NCBI GenBank assembly: GCA_046350095.1
Contig: JAXMBA010000005.1
Coordinates: forward strand, 186,001-250,000
DNA: 64,000 nt
Origin: Urbifossiella sp046350095
GTDB taxonomy: Bacteria > Planctomycetota > Planctomycetia > Gemmatales > Gemmataceae
Direction: 5' to 3'
The notes beneath the pieces were generated by a model. It did no database searches. It saw only the letters and a program-made list of their open reading frames with translations, and was not told the DNA's origin. This document shows, piece after piece, positions 24,377 to 33,466 of the stretch (the stretch's first letter is position 1; every line of letters begins with the position of its first letter). The translations under genes were made by a program, and so were the position numbers.

Positions 24377-25009
24377 TCAGGCCGCGCGGCGGGAGAAGGC
24401 GTCGCGGACGGCGGCGACCACGTCGGGCACCTCGGCCATCGCCCCGACGCCCACGTCGCCGCACGCCAGCAGCTTCGCGATCGGCGACACCACCCGCAGC
24501 GTCGGGCTGCGGTCGTTGATCTGGGCCAGCAGTGCGGCGCCGTCGAGGTGCGCGGGGATGTGGCCGGCGCCGAAGTCGGCGGCGAGCGAGCGGAGGTGCC
24601 GCCGCGTGAACGGGTGCTCCCACATCAGCGTGTTCATCGCCGGGGCGAGCACCACCGGCCGCGTCATGTCCCACGCCCGCCACACGCACGTCAGGCAGTT
24701 GTCGCAGAGGCCGACGGCCAGCTTGGCCAGCGTGTTCGCGTCCAGCGGGGCCACCAGGAATAGGTCGGCCCACTTCCGCAGCTCGACGTGCAGCACCGTG
24801 TCGCCGCGCGAGTAGCGGTCGCCGGGCCACTCGTCGGCGTCAAGGGAGAGGCGGCCGGCGAGCGTGGCGTCGGCCGGGTCGAAGAAGTACGCGGCGGCGT
24901 CGGTGGCGACCACCTTCACGTCGTGGCCGGCGGCCGCCAGCGCCGCCGCCAGCGCCGGCACCCGCACCGCGGCCACGCTCCCCGTCGCCCCCAGCAGCAC
25001 GTTAGCCAT
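24377..25009 (-). CDS. coaC: Phosphopantothenoylcysteine decarboxylase, HAL3-like
   Basis: 210 residues of the flavin-dependent Cys decarboxylase (HFCD) fold. It makes 4'-phosphopantetheine in coenzyme A synthesis. VLLGATGSVAAVRVP binds FMN. The catalytic His74 sits in LHVELRKWADLFLVAPLDANTLAK, the PAMN motif in LAPAMNTLMWEHPFT (122-135), and the active-site Cys183 in LACGDVGVGAMAE. These strings resemble plant HAL3 (HxELRRWAD, GLCDNLLTC, ACGDYGNGAMAE) more than the Dfp/CoaBC of E. coli. It is a stand-alone domain, overlapping coaB by eight bases. Confidence 0.88.
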   Translation of the reverse strand: MANVLLGATGSVAAVRVPALAAALAAAGHDVKVVATDAAAYFFDPADATLAGRLSLDADEWPGDRYSRGDTVLHVELRKWADLFLVAPLDANTLAKLAVGLCDNCLTCVWRAWDMTRPVVLAPAMNTLMWEHPFTRRHLRSLAADFGAGHIPAHLDGAALLAQINDRSPTLRVVSPIAKLLACGDVGVGAMAEVPDVVAAVRDAFSRRAA

Positions 25010-25754
25010 TCGCCACCCGCTTCTGGTACAGCTCCTCGACCGCGAGGACCAGCCGGTCCGGCAGGTCGCGCCGCGGCACCCGGTCGTAGCGGTCGGCCAG
25101 CGGCCCGAGGTACGCGAAGTGCGCCGCGCCCTCCAGCGTGTTCGCCACCATCAGGTCGGCCCCGCTCGCCAGCCGCGACTCGTCCGCCACCGCCACCAGC
25201 TCCTCGTCGCCGAGGCCGACCTCCAGCTTGAATTTGACCAGCACGCCGGCGAAGCCCCACGGCTCGCGGAAGCGGTCCACGAGCTTCGGCGCCCGCACCA
25301 GCCGCACCCACAGCTCGGGCTCGCTGCTCTTAATCTTAGGCGCCGTCTGCTCGGCCAGCCGCGGCGGCCCGGCCAGCGCCTCCCACTCGCCGACGCGGGC
25401 GTTGAAGAACGTGCCCGGCTGCGGGGCGAACGTGCCGGCGGGGAGGTAGTCGCTGACGGCGGCCGCGTGGCAGACGGCGTCGAACGGGACGCCGCGGAGT
25501 TGCTGCTGGAGTATTTGCGCGAGGTCGTCGAACGTGCGGTACGGCAGCACGGCGAACCGCTCGCCGGGGTCCTTCGGGTTGACGCCGAACTCGGGGAGGC
25601 CTTCGGGGTTGGACGTGGCGAGGGTGACGGTGTGGCCGCGGCCCCAGGCGGTGCGGGCGACGGCGGCCCCGGTCCGGCCGGTGAACACGTTCGTGACGCA
25701 CCGCACCCGGTCGATCGGCGACTGCGTGTTCCCGGCGGTGACGAGGAAGTTCAT
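25002..25754 (-). CDS. coaB: Phosphopantothenate-cysteine ligase (stand-alone)
   Basis: 250 residues. NFLVTAGNTQSPIDRVRCVTNVFTGRTGAAVA is the nucleotide-binding start of CoaB; VCHAAAVSDYLP and APKIKSSEPELWVRLVRAPKLVD follow, then GVLVKFKLEVG and MVANTLEG. The enzyme joins 4'-phosphopantothenate and cysteine using a nucleotide triphosphate. In most bacteria this domain is the C-terminal half of the CoaBC fusion; here ligase and decarboxylase are separate overlapping genes, with the ligase first. Confidence 0.87.
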   Translation of the reverse strand: MNFLVTAGNTQSPIDRVRCVTNVFTGRTGAAVARTAWGRGHTVTLATSNPEGLPEFGVNPKDPGERFAVLPYRTFDDLAQILQQQLRGVPFDAVCHAAAVSDYLPAGTFAPQPGTFFNARVGEWEALAGPPRLAEQTAPKIKSSEPELWVRLVRAPKLVDRFREPWGFAGVLVKFKLEVGLGDEELVAVADESRLASGADLMVANTLEGAAHFAYLGPLADRYDRVPRRDLPDRLVLAVEELYQKRVANG

Positions 25755-25932
25755 TCGCGGGCGCCGTCCGTGGTGCGGGGTGGTCCGGGGGGTCAGAATA
25801 CGCCCGCGGGCCGGCGCCGTCCCCGCGCCCGCGGAAGCGGTCGGCCGGCAGCCCCGCGAGGGCGAAGGAGTGGAGGGAGTCGGGGCCGCCGGGCCGGCCG
25901 AGGGCGAGGCGGTCGGCGTGAGGGGGTGTCGG

Positions 25933-27459
25933 TCAGGGGTTGAATTCGACGTAGGCGACCCAGCCGTTCGTCCGCACGAGAAGGGCGCGGCCGTTCGGGT
26001 GCGGGAAGTAGCCGATGCCGTTGTTCACGCCGCGGTCCTCGCCGCCGAGCTTCGAGTCGCCGCGGTGGGTGCCGTTCTCGTCGTACACCCGCAGCGGCAG
26101 GTCGTAGTTGTGCGCGTAGATGCGCTTCCCGACCGGGTCGAACCCCATCACGTTCGGGTACGCCCCGGACGCGACCGTCACGTGCGGCCGGGACAGGTCG
26201 GCGGCGCGGAACACGAACGTGGAGTACGGCCCGGAGTTCGAGTTGCCGCCGCCGGACGGGTACGCCACGAGCTTCCCGTCCGGGCTGACGCACGCCCCCA
26301 CCTGCGCCCCCGAGATGATCGAGCCCGTCGCCGACTCCAGCACGAGCTTGTCGGGTTCGACGCGGTAGCGGCCGAGCGCCGAGAAGCCGACCTCGGCGTA
26401 CAGGTACTTGCCGTCCGGGGCCAGCGCGGCGCCCGAGAGCCGGCGGGACGGCTGCAGCATCCCGTTCTTGCGGTCGCCGCGTTCGGGGAGCAGCTCGGCG
26501 AGCTTCCCGTCGGACAGCCCGACGCGGACGACCGCCTCGGTGCCGTTCTCGCGGCACAGGGCGAAGGCGTCCGTCAGGCCCGGCCCGGTGAGCACCTTGT
26601 ACAGCCCGGACACGCCGACGCGGCGGGTGACGGCGAGGGTGTCGGGGTTCACCACCCACACCTCGTGCAGCTGCGGCAGGCAGGCGACGAGCCCCGCCGC
26701 CGACCACCCGAGCGAGCCGGCGTCCTGGTCCCAGTCGGCGACGCGCTCGGCGGCGCCGCCGGGGTGGCGGAACCGCGTCAGCTTGCCGCGGCCCGTCAGC
26801 ACGAAGCCCGCGTCCCCCTTCGGCGACCAGCACACGCCGGGGTAGCCGACCGTCTCGAACGCCCGGTTCTGGGGCGGCGGCGGCGGGTCGAGGGCGAGTT
26901 TGGTGAAGCGGAGGATGCCGTCCGACTGCATCGGGCCGAACAGCTTGCGGGCCGTGGAGCCGCCCGCCGTGGGCTCCACGTCGGCGAGCGGGCGCGACCA
27001 GTCGCGCGGCTGGGGCGTCGGGACGTTCGGCATCGGCCGCACGAACGGCGGGGGCGTGACCGGCACCGGTGGGACGAACGGCACGGGCGGGGCCGGCATC
27101 GGCCGCACGAGGGCGGGCGGGTCGAAGCCCGGGTCGAGCTTCGTCAGGTCCGGCGGCGGTGGCTCCGGGTCGATCCGGGGCACGACCTGCGGCGGCGGTG
27201 CCGGCATCGGCGCGGGCCGCTCGGGCTGGCGCGGCGGCAGCACGGCGACCGCCGGCGGCGGCTCCGGCGCCTCGTCCCCGTCCCGCGTCACCGCCACGAA
27301 CACGACGCCGGCGACGATGACGCCGACGGCCGCGAGCGACACCAGCACGAGCACGCCGACGATGCCGAAGACGAGCCACGCCTCGTTGCCGCCGGGCAGG
27401 TCGCGGCGGCGGCGCGGGCGGTCGTCGCGGTCGGGGCGGGGTCGGGGGCGGGGCGGCAT
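25933..27459 (-). CDS. Membrane-anchored protein with Pro-rich linker and beta-propeller-like domain
   Basis: 508 residues. The N-terminal 25 residues are Arg/Pro/Asp-rich and cytoplasmic, followed by one long hydrophobic helix (about 27-58). A Pro-rich linker (about 65-150) leads to a domain with repeated WD40/YVTN-like strands (WSPKGDAGFVLTGRGKLTRFRH; LAPDGKYLYAEVGFSALGRY; VSPDGKLVAYPSGGG; FDPVGKRIYAHNYDLPLRVYDENG). The picture is an envelope propeller on a single membrane stalk. It is third in a minus-strand set with a coiled-coil protein (63 nt upstream) and a vWA protein. Binding partner and function are unknown. Confidence 0.7.
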   Translation of the reverse strand: MPPRPRPRPDRDDRPRRRRDLPGGNEAWLVFGIVGVLVLVSLAAVGVIVAGVVFVAVTRDGDEAPEPPPAVAVLPPRQPERPAPMPAPPPQVVPRIDPEPPPPDLTKLDPGFDPPALVRPMPAPPVPFVPPVPVTPPPFVRPMPNVPTPQPRDWSRPLADVEPTAGGSTARKLFGPMQSDGILRFTKLALDPPPPPQNRAFETVGYPGVCWSPKGDAGFVLTGRGKLTRFRHPGGAAERVADWDQDAGSLGWSAAGLVACLPQLHEVWVVNPDTLAVTRRVGVSGLYKVLTGPGLTDAFALCRENGTEAVVRVGLSDGKLAELLPERGDRKNGMLQPSRRLSGAALAPDGKYLYAEVGFSALGRYRVEPDKLVLESATGSIISGAQVGACVSPDGKLVAYPSGGGNSNSGPYSTFVFRAADLSRPHVTVASGAYPNVMGFDPVGKRIYAHNYDLPLRVYDENGTHRGDSKLGGEDRGVNNGIGYFPHPNGRALLVRTNGWVAYVEFNP

Positions 27460-27522
27460 CGCGTCACCGGGGCGGTGGGGGAGCGTGGATTCTACCAGCG
27501 CCTCCGGCGGGCGCCAGGGGCA

Positions 27523-28749
27523 TCACTTCTGCGGCGGCCGGAGGCGCCGCGACTTCGGCAGCGCCCCGAACACCGACTCGCCGCCCGGCGGCGGCGGCGG
27601 CGCGATCGGCCGTGCCACCGGCGGCGGCGGCGAGCCGGTGAACAGGGCCGACGGCAGCACGCCCTTGCGCATCTGCCGCTTCGCGTCGTGCGTCCGCACC
27701 GCCGCCTTCATCCGCCCCACCGCCCGGAACAGCGCCTTGTGCCGCCGCTTCTCCTCCGCCGGCAGCGTCGCGCACTCGTCCACCAGCGTCCGCATCTCCG
27801 CCACCACCGCCTCCGACGGCTCGGGCGGAGCCGCGACCGGTGCCGCAACGGGAACTGGCGCCGCCTGCCGGGCCATCAGGTCGAGCATCGCCTGGTACAT
27901 CTGCCGCAGCTGCTCGTTCTGCTGCGCCATCTCCGCCTTCAGCGCCTGCACGTCGGTCTGCACCGCGAGGCCCACGTCGCGCGTCTCCGCGGCCAGGGCG
28001 TGCGTGTCCTCCAGGAGCGTCATCGCGTCGGCGAGCAGCTGGTCGAGCCGGGCGCCCTGCGCGGCCACGGCCTCCTGGAGCCCGGCGAACCCGGCCTCCT
28101 GCCGCTGCGACAGCTTCTCCACCTCCTGGAACTGGAACTCGGCCGCGAGCTCGGCGTCGGCCTGCACGTCCTTGCGGAAGAAGTACTGCACCGCCACCAC
28201 CAGCAGCGGCTGCCCCTGCGGCGGCTTCAGCGCCACGAACCGGCCGAGCTCGGCGAACCCGGCCTGCTGGAGCTCCTGGCTCGTGCGGCGGACGGCGGCG
28301 AGCTCGGCGTCGAGGACGGCTTTCGGGTCGTCGAACCGGGCCAGCGACTTGGCGGCGGCGTCGAGGGCGGCGGGGTCGCCGAGCTGGTCGCCGGGGAGGA
28401 GCCGCTGCTTGCGGGCGGCCTTCAGTTCGGCGAGGCAGCGCTTGCGGAACTCCGGGCCGGCGTCGGGCAGGTCGTCGCACGGGGTGGCTTGCAGGAACGC
28501 GGCCACCTGCGCGCGGAAGGCGGCCTGCTCGCCGCTGGACACGGCCAGCTTGCACTTGTCCCACCACGACGCGCCGGCGAGGGCGATCTCGATGGCGCGC
28601 CACGCCTGGGCGTTGGCGCCCTTCAGCGTTTCGAGCAGCCGCGCGCTGCGGTCCTGGAAGCGGTTGCCGACGGCCATCAGCGCCGAGTCGGACCCGGGGC
28701 CGAGCACCTGCCGCAGCGCCAGCGCCGACACCTGGAACAACACGCGCAT
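27523..28749 (-). CDS. Helical/coiled-coil protein of an uncharacterised vWA gene set
   Basis: 408 residues with no signal peptide or membrane helix. The first 115 residues form a compact helical region (MRVLFQVSALALRQVLG; AQAWRAIEIALAGASWWDKCK). The middle (about 130-205) continues helical. About 205-290 is a clear coiled coil rich in Gln/Glu/Ala (QEVEKLSQRQEAGFAGLQEAV; LKAEMAQQNEQLRQMYQAM). The tail is Pro-rich with basic patches. I do not recognise the N-terminal domain; it recalls small helical adaptor modules at the front of bacterial signalling or conflict proteins, but that is only an impression. It follows the vWA gene by 37 nt. Confidence 0.65.
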   Translation of the reverse strand: MRVLFQVSALALRQVLGPGSDSALMAVGNRFQDRSARLLETLKGANAQAWRAIEIALAGASWWDKCKLAVSSGEQAAFRAQVAAFLQATPCDDLPDAGPEFRKRCLAELKAARKQRLLPGDQLGDPAALDAAAKSLARFDDPKAVLDAELAAVRRTSQELQQAGFAELGRFVALKPPQGQPLLVVAVQYFFRKDVQADAELAAEFQFQEVEKLSQRQEAGFAGLQEAVAAQGARLDQLLADAMTLLEDTHALAAETRDVGLAVQTDVQALKAEMAQQNEQLRQMYQAMLDLMARQAAPVPVAAPVAAPPEPSEAVVAEMRTLVDECATLPAEEKRRHKALFRAVGRMKAAVRTHDAKRQMRKGVLPSALFTGSPPPPVARPIAPPPPPGGESVFGALPKSRRLRPPQK

Positions 28750-28786
28750 GGGACGCTCCCGCTCGTACCGCCCGGCCCGCCGGCAC

Positions 28787-29809
28787 TCACCGCAGCCGCT
28801 GCCGCACCCGCTGCCCCTCGATCTCCAGCTCGAACCAGTCGCTCCCGGCCGGCACCCGGAACGTCACCTTCGCCGGCATCCCGTCGGTGAACTCGCGCGC
28901 CAGCCGGCCGGCCGAGTCGTACAGCGCCGCCCGCGGGGCCACGATCTGGTTCTCGTCCACCACCTCGGCGAAGATCTCGGTCACGTTCCGCATGTCGGCC
29001 GCGATCTTGTGGTCCCAGACGTCCACGTCGGTGCCCGTGTCCAGGTCGTCGAGTTCCTCCATCTGCCCCTCGTCGATCGCCTCGCCGACGCCGATCAGAA
29101 CGCACTTCACGGGGTTCCGCTGCCCCGCGGCGATCCGCTTCGCCAGCTGCGTGGTGGCGCGCTTGACGGCGTCCAGGTCGTCGAGCCGGCCGTCGGTCAC
29201 GAACAGGTACATGCCGCGGGCGGCGTCCTCGAAGCGTGTCAGGAAGTAGTCGAGCGCCGGCAGCAGGTGGGTGCCGGTGCCGAACTTCGCCGCGGCGGGG
29301 CCGCCGAGCGCGAGCGTGCGGCACTGGTCGGCGGTGAAGTCGCCGAGCACCTCGACGCCGCGGCCGTCGTCGCAGGCCCAGTACACGACGGTGGTGCCGC
29401 CGTCGGCGTCGAGGTTGCCGGCGAGGTACGAGATGAACTCCCGCGCCCGCGGCTCGACGACGTTCTCGCCGAAGCGGAGGTAGCCGCGCCTCACGGCGTC
29501 GTCGTGGCCGGCGGCCTTCAGCTTCAGCGTGCTCTTGCCGTCCTCGACGCGCTCGGCCATCCACCCGCGGGCGCGGTACTCGACCTGTACGTCGGTCGGG
29601 ATGATGCCGGTGAGCTGGCGGCCGTAGGCCTTCCGCATGGACGCGCTGGCGTCGAGGGCCACGCCGGTCTGCCAGCCCTCGGCATCGACGCCCTGCGGCT
29701 CCATCGCCACGGTGAACGTGACCTCGACCTCGCGGCCGACGGGGCGGACGTTCACCTCGCCGAACTCGGCGGCGACCATCGAGCTGGGGAGTTGTCGGCT
29801 GTCGGCCAT
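28787..29809 (-). CDS. vWA domain protein, first gene of the uncharacterised set
   Basis: 340 residues. GVALDASASM (49-58) gives the MIDAS DxSxS; GTGTHLLPAL supplies the Thr and LFVTDGRLDD the second Asp, so the metal site is complete. A beta-rich N-terminal part (about 15-45) and a C-terminal beta domain (about 275-335, VTFRVPAGSDWFELEIEGQRV) flank it. Intracellular vWA proteins of this form occur in tellurite-type and MoxR/ternary systems, where they act as metal-dependent protein-binding hubs; no MoxR ATPase is near. The ATG is at 29809; ATGs 10-11 codons in are possible. Confidence 0.75.
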   Translation of the reverse strand: MADSRQLPSSMVAAEFGEVNVRPVGREVEVTFTVAMEPQGVDAEGWQTGVALDASASMRKAYGRQLTGIIPTDVQVEYRARGWMAERVEDGKSTLKLKAAGHDDAVRRGYLRFGENVVEPRAREFISYLAGNLDADGGTTVVYWACDDGRGVEVLGDFTADQCRTLALGGPAAAKFGTGTHLLPALDYFLTRFEDAARGMYLFVTDGRLDDLDAVKRATTQLAKRIAAGQRNPVKCVLIGVGEAIDEGQMEELDDLDTGTDVDVWDHKIAADMRNVTEIFAEVVDENQIVAPRAALYDSAGRLAREFTDGMPAKVTFRVPAGSDWFELEIEGQRVRQRLR

Positions 29810-29878
29810 CGGCGGTCTCCGGTCGTGCCGGGTGACGGTCGGTCGAAGCCACGGCCCGGTCCCAATGTCCCACGGCCC

Positions 29879-31906
29879 CTACGGCAGTTCAACCGGCACT
29901 TCGGCGCTGAACATCAGCCGCGGGTCGCCGCGGCCGGCCAGCGTCTTCGCCAGCATCGCCGCCGTGCGCGCCGGCGTCCCGGCGTACAGCTCCTTGCCGT
30001 CGCTCACCACGCGCACCGGCCGGTCCAGGTCCGCCACCCGGTCGTCGAGCCGCACCAGCAGCCGCTTCACGCCGACGCCCGCCACGTCGATCGTCTGGCC
30101 GGCGCGCTTCGCCGTCACCACCGTGTGCAGGGCGCCGAGTTGCGGCACCGCCAGCCAGTACGAGCGGTCGTGCAGGTTCCCCGACTGGTGCCACACCACG
30201 CGGTCCGGCACGGGGTTGCGCGTGTGCTTCGCCATCCACGGCAGGGCGAGCTTGTCCTCGCGGTCCATCCAGTGGCCCTTGCCGGGGTGGATCTTCACCA
30301 GGTGCTCGTACCCGCCGGGGTCGGCCAGGCGCAGCTTGTCGAGCTGCTCGCCGTACTCGCGGCCGACCTTGCTCCGGTTGTAGGCCGTGTCGTTCTCGCC
30401 GACCTGCAGCGCGAACGGCACGTTCCGCAGCGACAGCGGCGACACGCCGTTCGGGTGCCCGGCCATCATCGCCGCCGCGGCCCACCGGTCGGCCATCCGC
30501 GGGGCCATCTGGTAGACGCCGTCGCCGCCCGCGGAGTAGCCCAGGATGTAGACCTTGTCGGGGTTCACGCCCTCCAGCGCCACCATGTTCTCGATCAGCC
30601 GCGAGTACAGGGCGTCCATGTGCCCCTCGTGCCACAGGTTCCACGTGTTCGTGGGCGCCCGCGGGGCGACGTAGATCCCCTCGTCGAGGGTGTAGAGCTT
30701 CTTCTGGTTCTCCCACTGGCCGTCGTTCACCTTCTTGGGGGCGCCGCCGCCGCCGTGCAGCGAAATCCACAGGCTGTGCCCGCCGGCCGGCGCGGCGCCG
30801 AACGTCTTCACGTCGAACGGCATTTGCAGCTCGCCGTGCTTCAGCACGCGCTCCTTCATCTCGGCGGCGCGCTCGACCTTGAGCCTGGCGACGTGCGCCT
30901 TCCAGATGAGGTCGCGCGCCGTTTCGGCGTCGGCCTTCGTGAGCGGCACGGCGGCGATGTCGCGCTTCTCCAGGCCGGTCAGCGCCGCGGGGTCGGCCAG
31001 CGCCGCCTTCAGCGCCGCGAGCGCCGCCGCGGAGCGCGTCGCGTCGGTGGCGGCGGCCGTCGCGTACCGGTCCGTGACGTTCACGCCCGGCACGGCGGTG
31101 CTCTTGCGGTCCCACACCAGGGGGAAGGCGGTGCCGGTGGGCTTGAAGCTGGTGGCGAAGATGGCGTGCTCGGGCACGTCCTTCTGGGCGCGGGCGGCGT
31201 CGGCGACGAACCACCCGCGGTCCAGGCCGTTCGGGTCGGGCTCGCACGCGCCGGTGAACCGCCACCGGCCGTCCCACACTTCCACCCACGTGTGGTTGCC
31301 GCGCTTGTCGGACCAGTTCGCGGTGCCGGCGAGCCGGGCCGGGATGCCGACCGCCCGACACGCGTCGGCGAGCAGGATCGACAGCCCGGTGCAGGACGCC
31401 TTGCCGGACTGGATCGTCTCGAACGGCCCCTGGTTCGGTGCCCGGCGGGCCGTGGAGTACCCGACCTTCAGCTGCGGGAACAGCGCCGTGTTGAGCTTCT
31501 GCACGGCCTCGGCGGGCGTCTTGCAGTCCTTGACGAGCGGCACGCAGCGGTCGAACAGGTCTTGCCGCCAGGCGTCGCGCGTCTCATCAACGTGGCAGTA
31601 CGGCAGCACGTCGTTGAGGAACAGCTCCTCGGGGATGTCCTTGCCCCACGGCAGTTCGCGGCGGGCGCGGTAGGCGAGCTTCGTGTTCGTGAGGAGGAAC
31701 TCGGCGCTGAGCGCCTTCAGGTCGCGCTCCGGCATGTGGGCGACGAGGAAGGCGACGCCGGGCCGCTCGCCGGCGGGCGCGGCGGCGAGCGCCTTTTCGA
31801 GCTGCGCGCGGTTGGCCCCGGCGCGGGCGAGCGCCTTCTCCACGTCGTCCGGCGACTGGGCGAGGGACACGGCGGCGACGACGGCGAGCACGGCGAGTGG
31901 GCGCAC
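29879..31906 (-). CDS. Secreted transglutaminase-like plus alpha/beta-hydrolase fusion
   Basis: 675 residues from a GTG start with an AGAGGG site upstream; the first 16 residues form a signal peptide. Residues about 110-240 are a transglutaminase-like domain: Cys172 in GKASCTGLSILLADACRAVGIPAR, His205 in RGNHTWVEVWDG, and EPDPNG for the Asp. Residues about 370-600 are an esterase/PHB-depolymerase-like alpha/beta hydrolase, with LWISLHGGGG for the oxyanion region and GYSAGGDGVYQ for the nucleophile Ser. A C-terminal beta domain follows. The combination suggests processing of a peptide or ester polymer in the periplasm; the substrate is unknown. Confidence 0.78.
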   Translation of the reverse strand: MRPLAVLAVVAAVSLAQSPDDVEKALARAGANRAQLEKALAAAPAGERPGVAFLVAHMPERDLKALSAEFLLTNTKLAYRARRELPWGKDIPEELFLNDVLPYCHVDETRDAWRQDLFDRCVPLVKDCKTPAEAVQKLNTALFPQLKVGYSTARRAPNQGPFETIQSGKASCTGLSILLADACRAVGIPARLAGTANWSDKRGNHTWVEVWDGRWRFTGACEPDPNGLDRGWFVADAARAQKDVPEHAIFATSFKPTGTAFPLVWDRKSTAVPGVNVTDRYATAAATDATRSAAALAALKAALADPAALTGLEKRDIAAVPLTKADAETARDLIWKAHVARLKVERAAEMKERVLKHGELQMPFDVKTFGAAPAGGHSLWISLHGGGGAPKKVNDGQWENQKKLYTLDEGIYVAPRAPTNTWNLWHEGHMDALYSRLIENMVALEGVNPDKVYILGYSAGGDGVYQMAPRMADRWAAAAMMAGHPNGVSPLSLRNVPFALQVGENDTAYNRSKVGREYGEQLDKLRLADPGGYEHLVKIHPGKGHWMDREDKLALPWMAKHTRNPVPDRVVWHQSGNLHDRSYWLAVPQLGALHTVVTAKRAGQTIDVAGVGVKRLLVRLDDRVADLDRPVRVVSDGKELYAGTPARTAAMLAKTLAGRGDPRLMFSAEVPVELP

Positions 31907-32033
31907 GGGACGGCCCTCTGGGGTGAGCTGCCAGTATATCGTGGCGGGTCGGACCGGGCTCGAAGGCGCCCTTCCCCCCGCCCGCCGCGCCGGTGTAGCA
32001 TCGCCGCCGGTCGCCACCCACGGACGGGTCGCC

Positions 32034-33377
32034 ATGCGCCGCCTCTGCCTCCTCGCGCTCCTCCTCGCCGCCCCGGCCCGCGGCGCCGACCTGCCGCCCG
32101 GCGCCGCCCGCCGCCTCGGCGACGACCACTTCCGCGCCGGCGGGCCCGTCGCCGAACTCGTCTTCTCCGCGGACGGCACCGAACTCGTCTCGCACGTCGC
32201 CGCCGCCGACGGCGACCGCGTGACGGTCTGGGACGCGACCACCGGCGAGCGGCTCCGCACCGGCGTGCCGCCGCGCACCGCCGGGGCGCGCGTCCGCTGG
32301 GGCGCCAGCAGCATCCCCGGCACCGACCTGGGCGTCGTCATCGGCCCCGACGGCACCGCCGTGGTCCGCGACTTCGCCGCCAGGCAGGACCGCGCCCGGC
32401 TCGCCGGCCACGCCGCCCGCGTCACCGCCGTCGCCGCGTCGCCCGACGGCAAGCGCCTCGCCACGGCCTCCGCCGACGGCCTCATCCGCACCTGGGACGC
32501 GCGGACGTTTCGCCCGCTGTCGGCGCCGGTCGGCCACCTCGGCCCGGTCCGCACGGTGGAGGTGTCGCCCGACGGCCGGCTGGCACTGACCGTCGGCACC
32601 GACCGCAGCGCCCGCGTGTGGGACATCGCCACCGGCCGCGAGGTCCGCGTGTTCGCGCTGGACGAGGGCGGCGCCGCGACGTTCACCCCGGACGGCGCCG
32701 GGCTGAAGGTGCGCACCGCCGAGCGCGTCCTCACCCGCGACATCCTCACCGGCCTGGAAACGGTCCGCACCGACGTGCCGACCGTGGACCCGCTGACGCC
32801 GCTCCGCGCCGTCGCGCCGGCGGCGCTGGCGCTGGCGCCGGACGCGCGGGTGGTCGCCGTCGGCCGGCCGAGCGGCGAACTCGACCTGATCGAAACGGCG
32901 ACGCTCGGCGTGCGCCGGCGGCTGGCCGGGCCGGGGGCGCCGTGCCGCGACGCGGCCTTCACGCCCGACGGCTCTCGGCTGCTGACGGCCGGCCCCGGCG
33001 CCGGCGTGCTGGTGTGGCCGGTGCGCGTCCGCGACCTGCCGCTGACGGCCGAGTTGAAGCGCGAGACGAGCGCGGCGAGGCTGTGGGACCGCCTCGGCTC
33101 GCCGGACGCGGCGGTCGCCTACGGCGCGATCGCGCGGCTGGCGCTGGAACCGGCCGCGGCGGCGAAGATGGCCCGGCTGCGGGTCGGCGGCGCGGCCGAC
33201 CCGCTGACGGAGGCGCGGGCGGTGGAGCTGCTGGAAGCGCTGGACACGACGGAGGCGCGGGCGCTGCTGCGCGAACTGTCGGCGGCGGGCACGCGGTCGG
33301 CGGCACGGGCGCTGGCGCGGCTCGGCGCGCCGCCGCCGGCCGGCGACATCCGCACCACCGGCGGCACCCTTCCGTAG
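32034..33377 (+). CDS. Secreted WD40-repeat protein
   Basis: 447 residues with a signal peptide (about 1-18, ending near ARGA). At least five WD40 repeats can be read, such as VAAVAASPDGKRLATASADGLIRTWDART and VEVSPDGRLALTVGTDRSARVWDIATG, plus weaker copies before and after, enough for a seven-blade propeller. The last 100 residues are helical (RLWDRLGSPDAAVAYGAIARLAL), a C-terminal region often found on planctomycete WD40 proteins. Probably a binding scaffold in the envelope. The ATG at 32034 begins the signal peptide; the gene is divergent from the transglutaminase-esterase gene. Confidence 0.82.
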   Translation: MRRLCLLALLLAAPARGADLPPGAARRLGDDHFRAGGPVAELVFSADGTELVSHVAAADGDRVTVWDATTGERLRTGVPPRTAGARVRWGASSIPGTDLGVVIGPDGTAVVRDFAARQDRARLAGHAARVTAVAASPDGKRLATASADGLIRTWDARTFRPLSAPVGHLGPVRTVEVSPDGRLALTVGTDRSARVWDIATGREVRVFALDEGGAATFTPDGAGLKVRTAERVLTRDILTGLETVRTDVPTVDPLTPLRAVAPAALALAPDARVVAVGRPSGELDLIETATLGVRRRLAGPGAPCRDAAFTPDGSRLLTAGPGAGVLVWPVRVRDLPLTAELKRETSAARLWDRLGSPDAAVAYGAIARLALEPAAAAKMARLRVGGAADPLTEARAVELLEALDTTEARALLRELSAAGTRSAARALARLGAPPPAGDIRTTGGTLP

Positions 33378-33466
33378 CCGCCAGCGTTCGGGTTGCGGCA
33401 CCGCGGCCCCCGCGGTATAGCCTCCGCCCCCCGCAGGATGCGGGGCTCGGCGCACGGAGGCGCATC

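Noticed and set aside
31906..32962. A longer N-terminus for the transglutaminase-esterase protein, since the frame stays open to 32962
   Set aside because: The extension is antisense to the WD40 gene and Ser/Arg/Thr-rich; a signal peptide starts at the GTG at 31906.
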